Source: Acholoe squamosa (lineage: Eukaryota > Annelida > Polychaeta > Phyllodocida > Polynoidae). Taken from it: a stretch of 64,000 bases of DNA. This document shows positions 43,101-50,415 of the stretch, in pieces. The stretch is from positions 37,701,113 to 37,765,112 of the forward strand of contig OX439038.1 of NCBI GenBank assembly GCA_949317995.1, written 5' to 3'. Every line of letters begins with the position of its first letter. Position 1 is the first letter of the stretch. Made by a program: the position numbers and the translations under genes. The notes beneath the pieces are model-generated. The model did no database searches. It saw only the letters and a list, made by a program, of their open reading frames with translations, and was not told where the DNA came from.

Positions 43101-43686
43101 GACTGAAGCCACCGTCAATCTGGTCTACGAGATCCAGAGGCGGGAGGAAGATAAAATCAGGGAGCTGGAAAGGAAGAAGGTCGAGGAGGCCCTCGAGTCC
43201 TGCCGGCGAAAACAGAAGGAAGCCGAAAAGCTTAAAGAGTTTCACGAAGCTGAAAACTCCAGATATATCCATCGATTTAAGGAGGCGGACCTCAAGTTTT
43301 TCTTGGCATTCGGGAAACATCTGGAGGAGTGGGACGGCTTACCGTCGTCTCTCATCTTCGTTCCAGAGATACCCCCGGATGCCCCGCCAGCCCCGGCTAC
43401 TCCACCGGTCCTGGCCACTCCACCGGTCCCGGCTGCTCCGCCGATTCCGGCAGCTCTCTTGCTCCCGCCCCCCACTTGGAACCGGGCTGTCCCAACTGCC
43501 ACGGTTGCTGCACCAGCATCCGAGGCAATGGACAGCCCGTCCGCAGTGATGAGGGCCTTGAGCTTGGGGAGCGAGACTCCCAGCGAGGCTTCAGCGGCGC
43601 TCTCTACGAGCAGCTGTAGCAGCTCGGCTCCATCTGCCTCAGTTGAGCCGGCTGAGAAGATGGACACAGATCCTGAAGATCTTTGA
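40180..43686 (+). CDS. ORF3 of A2: unknown 1168-aa protein with Cys block, two C2H2-like fingers, RGG region
   Basis: Starts at ATG in a strong context (GCCATGG); the TTG seven codons upstream is less likely. Order: acidic N-terminus with Pro run (1-75); conserved block DVLDIPMYPPGF then YTSWGTYIPMHASMFGC (about 78-170); coiled coil EEDISRQQAAVEAKR (about 266-303); basic Ser/Thr/Pro linker; Cys block GFKERTPRCFADCAYDTVHY (about 475-497) followed by SDDEEWM; finger 1 C564-x4-C569-x18-H588-x4-H593; finger 2 C602-x9-C612-x14-H627-x4-H632; Pro/Gly region with an RGG-like KARGRGRGG (about 863-886); long coiled coil (about 960-1035); LEEWDG (about 1050); Pro/Ala/Ser tail. It lies where env would be, but has no signal peptide or membrane helix. 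A nucleic-acid-binding role is inferred. Not recognised as any named family. Confidence 0.9.
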   Translation: MAQGTIDAARQTANIPLEQDEDPKVPSRVEESMDSSTEEAAQTLTAMAEATDRERMPPPPPPRPERPSTTDASGSKVDVLDIPMYPPGFRTQIRRLAHVDRQEGIVYTSWGTYIPMHASMFGCGPMAVEQGVPEPIPDELKTMVMDSCSDELADNMPVSWLRNYLKLAENMATNENLARAVLISAGIIQKATELRESESDMDTDSTVTLSSVETDRVKRLTRKPAPKGPLTESDLEAEDVRIAVERSTTETDPAADIPEAPGEISEEDISRQQAAVEAKRIELAKQQKELTAARRAHRKQQAQRKTEISSDSDSPVSGRRSPRTGDRSRRESDSSPEVPAQPTKVVRRKKKNGAKASPVEPTPPTKPRGKGKPKTPAPTTTTTTVATSVTASSAASTSGAKTKSPTKAPTGTTTSSRAGRRGADIYTDSEESESDPELPESAKSDLESVTTWEEMTTDVPKDDNQKWMWKNAAEGFKERTPRCFADCAYDTVHYMCPSAVNKDGDSDDEEWMKSGPSDTPVGKFYLIWIDQLKSKLGSIYSYEARTKVQWAMTQWGPTGNRRRCPFESCQLSLTGEKMFETKPRFARHIVEFHMHHKPVMMCVLGDRPSKHCDGSFSTHRRRDMALHLQKAHGIGLEKTRKRAIKCFSELLANWSALSIKEVKEQAFETGFCSWKSGNLLTYFQTNSSSTKFGMPSEVHLKVKKWRGDDKREKAKARSKGPNGGTVTTTASKRTRADRSVSPSGGKDQPRPANPADRRESGQQVSALEMPGNQARRSGSQATASATPATSTPAPAEQRPGEASGGQDDGGELLAPPSGYSTWWAGEGSSGKRPTYSEYAAKFPSMGPAGPESQVLTPLGRAKARGRGRGGLESTRGSPGGGRGRGGITVEGPSAPPTGTPPVSVEAPAPPPVIVPPTGPRVPLMELISGTLSGLQDPNTFVDHRDVRTVQIQNELMEEWQALHRQKSVDYWRVMTEATVNLVYEIQRREEDKIRELERKKVEEALESCRRKQKEAEKLKEFHEAENSRYIHRFKEADLKFFLAFGKHLEEWDGLPSSLIFVPEIPPDAPPAPATPPVLATPPVPAAPPIPAALLLPPPTWNRAVPTATVAAPASEAMDSPSAVMRALSLGSETPSEASAALSTSSCSSSAPSASVEPAEKMDTDPEDL

Positions 43687-44439
43687 GTGTCCATCTGTTG
43701 GTGTCTCCTGGTACCCGAGGGTAAATGCATTTAATATGCCAGAGGCACTGTTCCTTACGCTGGACTCCTGATACCTGGATCGTAACCTGCAGCGAGGATG
43801 GACGCTAACCCGAACACCCAATGGACTACAACATCTAACCGGGTCTCCATCTTCCCATCTTCATCAGGGCACATCATAACAGCAACGTGGTTTGCCACCA
43901 CACATATGTCGCCGGATGGAGCTGCAGAAACCAGTCGTTCCAGGTTCGCCGGAAGTCCGGTATATTGTAAGGGTGATCCTGCTACCCTGGTAGGACACCT
44001 ATATTTCATATTTTGTATAAATTTTTTTTATATCGTATATTATATTCTTGTAAGTAAAAGTCAAAATTTTTTCGGGTTATTTACCCCACCTCGGGTCGGT
44101 AAAAACATTGTAAAAATTTTTCAATATCACCTTACTACACATCGAATATTCTTCGTCGCGTCTCATGTTTAATAATAACACACGTGTAATATTATCACCA
44201 TAGGTCGATGGTCCATAAGGGGCCACTTCCTATTTTTGTTATTATTTATAAACACTTCGGGTTATATACGATGATGCCTTATTGTGTACATATAACTTAT
44301 AATGCCCCTTAAATGTTCTATATTTAATACGAACTGTGTATATATAGACTTACCTATTTATTTATAACACCACTGTATAAAGTCAACAATAGTTACTTGT
44401 TAATTACACACAACCCTAGGTAAAGTCTAGTGGGGGTGG
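43687..44439 (+). other. 3' noncoding region of A2 with polypurine tract
   Basis: Aligns with 6778-7553. Carries GATCCTGCTACCCTGGTAGG (about 43973-43992), also found in the O-element noncoding DNA near 61430 and 63020 on the minus strand. Ends in AGTGGGGGTGG (44429-44439), the plus-strand primer. The upstream half is GC-rich and the rest AT-rich. Confidence 0.8.
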
Positions 44440-44803
44440 TGTAGGGGCCGGCATCATTGTATATATATTAGTGCCGTTCATCCGAGAGACGTGTTCGTGT
44501 GGTGCTTGTTCCTTCTATGCTAGCTAGGTGTCGCTTTGCGATACCTCGTTGGTACAAGAGGGGGCAGCACCATGCCTCGCGTCCAGCTCCTACTAAGGAG
44601 CCGGACGAGCGGCAGAAGGGGACTGGACATGGTCCAGTCCAGACGCTAATACTTTGTCATCAGAGAGATTGAATAAAGTCCTACCCGAGAGGTAGGGGTT
44701 TCTGGGGCTTTGCCCAACCCGAACTACTCGTGTTGTGTTGGTACATCTAGTGGTAAGCGAGCCAAAGAGCCACCCAACATATAAGTCAATACGAACCATT
44801 ACA
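44440..44803 (+). repeat. 3' LTR of A2
   Basis: 364 bp; I find no difference from the 5' LTR at 32974-33337 by eye. Confidence 0.95.
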
Positions 44804-47006
44804 CTGGCAAAGGCAATTGGTACTTCTCTCCCATTTTGGACTTGCGAGAGAGCTGCACCAATGCTGTCATTACTAGCGTCCGTATCCAGTATGAAATGAT
44901 CCGTTTCATTCGGATATTGTAATACTGGAGTACTCGTGAACAGATCCTTTAGCTTTTGAAAACCAGATTCCTGTTCATGCTCCCAAGGAAATTTTTCCTT
45001 GGTACTTCCTGGAGTCCAGTTAGCTATTGCTTGCAATGGATAACTGACTCTAGAATAATTCGGAATAAATTCCCTATAATAGGAACAGAATCCTAAAAAG
45101 GACCTCACTTCTTTGGGTGTTTTAGGTCTATTCCAATTCGTAACTGATTCGATTTTCTCCGGATCAGCTTTATTCCTTCATCACTAATGATGCGGCCCAA
45201 ATAATTTATGGACTTTCTAAACATGTGGCATTTCTTAGGTTTCAATTTGAGACCATTTGAAATAATATGTTCCAATACCATTTTTAGGTTATTAGAACAC
45301 TCTTCGAATGTTTTTCCGAAGACTATGACATCGTCAAGATATACAAGACATCTTTTCCACAATAAATCACTTAGAATTGTTTCCATCATTGCTTCAAATG
45401 TTGCAGGTGCATTGCACAATCCAAAAGGCATTACGTTATATTGGAATAGTCCAATATGACTTGAAAATGCAGTTTTCTCCATATCTGAAGGGTTCATTCC
45501 CACTTGCCAGTAACCTGATTGCAAGTCTAGGGTACAAAACCAGCTGTTTCCTCCTAAGGAGTCAATGGTTTCATCTATTCTCGGTAATGGATACGAATTC
45601 TTTTTCGTTACTCCATTCAACTTCCTGTAGTCTATGCAAAAGCGGATAGTACTGTCTTTCTTTGTTACCATACACACAGGACTACTCCATGGACTATTGG
45701 AAGGGACTATTACATCCTGTTCCAACATCTTGTTTATCTCATCTTCAGCTACTCTCTTTTTCGCTAAAGGTAACCGTCTATACGGTATCTTAAAGGGTTC
45801 AGCATCTCCAGTATCTATTTTATGTACTACCTTATTCGTCGTACCTAGTTTTTCACCAGGTTTGGCAAAGGCAGTCCTATACTGACAGAGCATATCATAG
45901 AACTCTTTCCGGTGTTCCGGATCTTCTAATGAAGTTTCTTCATACAACTTAAGTAAGTCTTCCGAAATTTCATCATCTCCTGTTACCTTTTGTAAGCTTA
46001 GCTTACTATCCGTTACAGTCGCCGAAAGGGTCACGTTTCCAAAAACTTGTCCTTTTTTCAAGTAGATAGTAGTGTTTCCAGTATTGGAGACAGGTACTAC
46101 CGACCAGGATGCATTCGCTACTATCGTGTCTACAGAATTTAATCCGATACTTGACAAAGTAACTACATCCGGTTCTATCACTGCGGGTTTATTACGCATT
46201 GCAGGATCACTTCTTACAAGCACATCACAGGCTACTCCCAGAGGGATTCGCACAGTGTGTGCTACACTAGCCATACTGCTCACTTGTCTCAGTACACACC
46301 TAACCTTTACGGGATATGGGTATTTCACACTCAACACTCCTGATTGAGGTTCCAACACAGCACCATACAGGGATGCGAAATCCAACCCAAGTATCCCCTC
46401 ATCTGCTATATCCGCAACGGTGGCGCTCATGACATAGTCATGTATACCATCCAACTGTAGTTTCACACAAGTTCTACCATACGTTTGCAAAGTACTGCCA
46501 TCGGCCGTCTGAGCACTTCCTCCCGATTTGAGAGTATCATGTTCATCCGGTATAAGATCGTAGAACCCCCTGGAGATACAAGAGTGGCTAGCTCCCGTAT
46601 CCACAAGGAATTCGGCAGATCTTCCGTTAACAGTGAGGCAAACATACCACCGCCTTCCGTTTAGAACAGAGGGCATGTCCGTGAGGATCGGAACGTCATT
46701 TTTCACACCAGGAGTCGATCCACATCCTTTCAGGAATTCCAGACAAGGATGACCCGGGGGCAGGTGGGCACCACAGACCTTGGCTAATTCATAGCCGCCT
46801 GCCTCGTTACTGATATTGGGTTTCCCCTGTGCTCCCGTGGCACCTGTTATATCAGCTTCCCTAACCTTCCGGGTGTCTACAACCACCTCGGTGTTAGGCG
46901 AGCTTGTTACTACATGCGAACTATCATCACGGATGGTGATATCATGGCAAGATTTGTCACTGGGATCCCCTTCTTTGCCCCTCGGGAGACCCCTTCCTAG
47001 TTTTCC
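44804..47006 (-). pseudogene. pol: Proximal pol of B1: protease, RT, start of RNase H
   Basis: The -1 frame is open from the gag end (47006) to the protease. LVDTGASHSCIS is the protease site (about 46590-46555). RT carries WFCTLDLQSGYWQ, LPFGLCNAPATFE-like PFGLCNAPATFEAMME and YLDDVIVF (about 45340). A one-base deletion near 45170 shifts the frame inside the RT connection (the following RSFLGFCSYYREFIPNYSRV is in the next frame). RNase H begins with FILDTDASNDSIGAALSQ and is cut at AFAS by A2; it resumes at 32973. Apart from that single base this pol looks well preserved. Confidence 0.9.
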
Positions 47007-49780
47007 TCTGTACTTATCCCAGAGACACCCTCCTGTTTACGCGGGACAGGCTTCTCAGCCATACATTCTGGAGCAAAATGCCCCAGTTTCTGGCATCTGA
47101 AACATCTCCTTTGAGATTTATCGACTCTCGGTCTCTTTAGAGCTTCTGTTAATCCGGCTATTAATGTTTCCATCATGTTAGTCGGAGCAACAGTGGCTGA
47201 CACGGTTGGCTTCGCCGTAGAGGCTACACTGTCAGGTTGAGTTGATCCGGAAGCTGGTTTACCAGCAACAGATCCTCCTCTCCCTCTCGAATGTACCTTC
47301 CTATACCGCTTTTGTCGGTAATACTTTCCAGCTACCTGGACTGAACCAATATATTCTCCGTTTTCATCGGAGACATATTCATCCTCCTCATCAGCATCAT
47401 GCGAATCAACTGCGGCTAACTGGGAAGTATCATATATCGGAGCAGGTGTACCTCCGTATTGGAAGGGAGCTGCTCTTACTGGACTAGGTCCAAGACCTAC
47501 CAATCGTTTCTTCATGTCATGTCCATCGATTGCTATGAACAGGTCACTGAAGGAAGTGTCATCTTTCCAAGAATCCCAGACCACTTGCTTGTGATCCGGA
47601 TCTCGCAATCCACTGTAGAATTGTATAAACAATTCTTGTAGATAGCAATCATCGTCATGAGCCCAATTTGGACGTGCTTTTGAAAGCAAGTCCTGCAGCT
47701 CCAAACCAAAGACTTTGTGTGATTCTTTAGGTTTTTGTGTTCTCTTCTTGAAACTTACCCACGGGTCTTCTCTAACGATTGATCCAAATAGGTATGCGGC
47801 ACATTCGACCAATTGATCATAGGTACCGTATAATCCATAAGCTGCTCTCCATTGGTTGAGAGCTACTTTTCTGCCTTTATTTAACCAACAGATCAAATAT
47901 GGCAGAGCTTCTTCTTTTGTCCAGCCACTACAATTGACTTCGTCGACAAAAGCTTGGTACCTGTCCTTCCAAGGATCATTAGAATCATATGGAGGGGGTA
48001 TCCGTGCCTGCCTACGTGCCGGATTATTACATCCGTGTAGTCTATCTGCTTCTCGCATGCTCCAGTTCATGACTTCCATGCCGTCTGCTCCCTTTCGGTA
48101 GCAGTCGATGCCAAGGTTTTGGATACATTGGCTCCTATCAAAGATGGTTTGCATCCCTGCAGGCATAGAAGTTCTCCTATTTGGCTTCCTGCCATCTCCT
48201 CCTGATCCTGATCCTCCGGATCCGGATCCTCCTGGGCCGCCTGGAGGGTTTCCTCCTGGTGGACCATTATTATTATAGTTTCCGGATGAACCGCCAGGGC
48301 ATCCACCATTGTAACCGGCGTTTCCAAAAGACGCATATCTAGGGTAAGAATTATTTTGATTCCATCCCTGGTTATAGCTATTACCATTTTGATAATTACC
48401 ACTTCCTGATGGATTATAATTATTTCTATATCCATAGGAAGATGTTCTCGGTTGATACATACCGCCATTAACATTGTTTTGTGGCGGGTTCGGTCTTGGA
48501 AAACGTCCATCAGTAGGACCATTACCAGAACCCGGAGGTGGATTCGGTAATCTTGGCCCTGCTGGTGTACTGTGGCCGGGTTGGGGGAAATATGAAGGTG
48601 GTGTCAACATATGCCTCGTTGGTCCGGGTGCTCTTGGTTGTGCCACGGGTGTATTGTTATTAGTCCCAGTAGCACCATCGTGAGTCGCTTTAATTTTGTG
48701 ACTCAAATCTGGTATGGGTGGTGCCGGACCTATCGTATCCAGCATTGGAGTTGCTGGTTTAGGTGCGGTTCCATTTACTGCGGTATTATCCGGTTTCTTG
48801 TAGATTCCGGATACTACATTCTTGTCAGCCCCATCATCAACGAATGGGCTGTATCTAATTGGGGTTGCATCTTTGGAAGTCTTTCCCAACATTGTAGATA
48901 CCACAGCTGGATCTATATTACCTATAGTTAACTGGGCGGCTTCTACATATTTATCTAGGGTTATTGCAGTAGTCTGCAATTCCTGAAGCTCATTTGTGAG
49001 TTTCTGTCTATCCTCCTCCAGTTGTTTGTTGTAAGCTATAATGCCTACCCGGATGGTTTCATTGTCTTCAGCTTGTTTACTACACTGAAGTTTCAATTTA
49101 TCCAACTCGTTCTGATAATGGCATATTTCGGATTCGAATTTTGCCTTATCAAGGTTTAGTTGGTCGTTCGTATCTATGTATGTTTGGATACGAGTGTGCC
49201 TATTATCATATTCTTTGTTGAATGATTCTCTCATTGACTGAAGTTTTAATTCTTCATTCTCGAGTTCCTTCATGTACTCACTCCTTCTGGCTTCGAATTC
49301 CTTTCGCATGCCAGTTAGGTCTTCTTCTAACTGAAGTTTTTCATGGAATACTTCATCTTTAGCTTTGACCAAGGTATTTAAGTTCTCGTTCAAAGTTACA
49401 TAAGTTTCATTCAACAACAGGACATCCGGTCGTTTGAATTCTTCACCTTCCGGTACCGCATAGGTTAAGTCGCCATCTATAGCGCTGTAATCTAATATTG
49501 GTAATTCGGGCCTGGGTAATCTATAAGGTAGTTCTCCGAATGTTACCCTTTTTGGCATTGGTGCCGGATGTTCTGGGTTAGTACTACCACCAACTTCGAA
49601 CATCGAATTACTTAACTTGTCAACAAGTGATTGTTGGCCTATTAAGTTACTCTGTCTCTGTATAGACTGTTCGCGTCGTACAGAGTCTGGCAGATTCTCC
49701 TCACTATCATTATAGTGGGGTCCGGGATCCCTCCAAGATGCAGATTCCGCATCTTGCGAGTTCGAATGGGTTTGGAGCAT
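46997..49780 (-). CDS. gag: Gag of B1, inner copy (927 aa)
   Basis: Starts at ATG (MLQTHSNSQDAES). Order: acidic/Asn-rich N-terminus; YRLPRPELPILDYSAIDGD; a long coiled coil (about residues 105-290); a Pro/Ala region; a low-complexity Gly/Asn/Tyr/Ser region (about 430-560, prion-like composition, e.g. NNYNPSGSGNYQNGNSYNQG); capsid-like core with PPYDSNDPWKDRYQAF; acidic stretch SHDADEEDEYVSDENG; CCHC knuckle RCFRCQKLGHFAPEC. Ends GAG GAA AAC TAG, with pol in -1. In this arrangement it lies 3' of the outer copy and has no LTR or PBS directly upstream, but it is the copy contiguous with full pol. Confidence 0.9.
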   Translation of the reverse strand: MLQTHSNSQDAESASWRDPGPHYNDSEENLPDSVRREQSIQRQSNLIGQQSLVDKLSNSMFEVGGSTNPEHPAPMPKRVTFGELPYRLPRPELPILDYSAIDGDLTYAVPEGEEFKRPDVLLLNETYVTLNENLNTLVKAKDEVFHEKLQLEEDLTGMRKEFEARRSEYMKELENEELKLQSMRESFNKEYDNRHTRIQTYIDTNDQLNLDKAKFESEICHYQNELDKLKLQCSKQAEDNETIRVGIIAYNKQLEEDRQKLTNELQELQTTAITLDKYVEAAQLTIGNIDPAVVSTMLGKTSKDATPIRYSPFVDDGADKNVVSGIYKKPDNTAVNGTAPKPATPMLDTIGPAPPIPDLSHKIKATHDGATGTNNNTPVAQPRAPGPTRHMLTPPSYFPQPGHSTPAGPRLPNPPPGSGNGPTDGRFPRPNPPQNNVNGGMYQPRTSSYGYRNNYNPSGSGNYQNGNSYNQGWNQNNSYPRYASFGNAGYNGGCPGGSSGNYNNNGPPGGNPPGGPGGSGSGGSGSGGDGRKPNRRTSMPAGMQTIFDRSQCIQNLGIDCYRKGADGMEVMNWSMREADRLHGCNNPARRQARIPPPYDSNDPWKDRYQAFVDEVNCSGWTKEEALPYLICWLNKGRKVALNQWRAAYGLYGTYDQLVECAAYLFGSIVREDPWVSFKKRTQKPKESHKVFGLELQDLLSKARPNWAHDDDCYLQELFIQFYSGLRDPDHKQVVWDSWKDDTSFSDLFIAIDGHDMKKRLVGLGPSPVRAAPFQYGGTPAPIYDTSQLAAVDSHDADEEDEYVSDENGEYIGSVQVAGKYYRQKRYRKVHSRGRGGSVAGKPASGSTQPDSVASTAKPTVSATVAPTNMMETLIAGLTEALKRPRVDKSQRRCFRCQKLGHFAPECMAEKPVPRKQEGVSGISTEEN
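47000..47006 (-). promoter_or_regulatory. Putative gag-pol -1 frameshift site (B1, inner)
   Basis: GGAAAAC before TAG on the minus strand. The -1 frame beyond it is open without interruption to the protease, about 35 codons before the first GTG/Met-like residue. The outer copy has the same at 50409-50415. Confidence 0.5.
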
Positions 49781-49879
49781 TAATGATCCATTTCCATTCT
49801 CTTGGGCAATTGATTGCCCTGCTGGGTTAGCTTCCCTGAGGGTGTCTAACCCATGTACCAGCCGTTCGGACGTTATAAC

Positions 49880-50415
49880 GTTCTACCATACGTTTGCAAA
49901 GTACTGCCATCGGCCGTCTGAGCACTTCCTCCCGATTTGAGAGTATCATGTTCATCCGGTATAAGATCGTAGAACCCCCTGGAGATACAAGAGTGGCTAG
50001 CTCCCGTATCCACAAGGAATTCGGCAGATCTTCCGTTAACAGTGAGGCAAACATACCACCGCCTTCCGTTTAGAACAGAGGGCATGTCCGTGAGGATCGG
50101 AACGTCATTTTTCACACCAGGAGTCGATCCACATCCTTTCAGGAATTCCAGACAAGGATGACCCGGGGGCAGGTGGGCACCACAGACCTTGGCTAATTCA
50201 TAGCCGCCTGCCTCGTTACTGATATTGGGTTTCCCCTGTGCTCCCGTGGCACCTGTTATATCAGCTTCCCTAACCTTCCGGGTGTCTACAACCACCTCGG
50301 TGTTAGGCGAGCTTGTTACTACATGCGAACTATCATCACGGATGGTGATATCATGGCAAGATTTGTCACTGGGATCCCCTTCTTTGCCCCTCGGGAGACC
50401 CCTTCCTAGTTTTCC
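49880..50415 (-). pseudogene. pol: Truncated pol start of B1, outer copy
   Basis: Contains the frameshift site, linker and protease through GGSAQTADGSTLQTYGRT, then breaks at the duplication join into the gag leader of the inner copy. No RT. The stretch past the join is out of context. Confidence 0.85.

Larger units (their letters stand above)
32974..44803 (+). mobile_element. Family A retrotransposon A2, youngest and most complete copy
   Basis: 11,830 bp with two 364-bp LTRs that look identical by eye, a PBS, gag, pol, ORF3, 3' noncoding DNA and polypurine tract (44429-44439), flanked by CTGG. Pol and ORF3 are open from end to end. The one visible defect is at the 5' side: the PBS runs straight into the gag coiled coil, so the N-terminal third of Gag seen in A3 is absent. 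It sits in the RNase H domain of B1 pol. Identical LTRs imply very recent insertion. Confidence 0.95.

Noticed and set aside
40180..43686. ORF3 as an envelope gene
   Set aside because: No signal peptide, furin-like site or membrane helix visible; instead zinc-finger and coiled-coil features.
44593..45108. 171-aa ORF with an RT/RNase H start and an unrelated end
   Set aside because: The end is translated from the A2 LTR; the true protein continues across the insertion at 32973.
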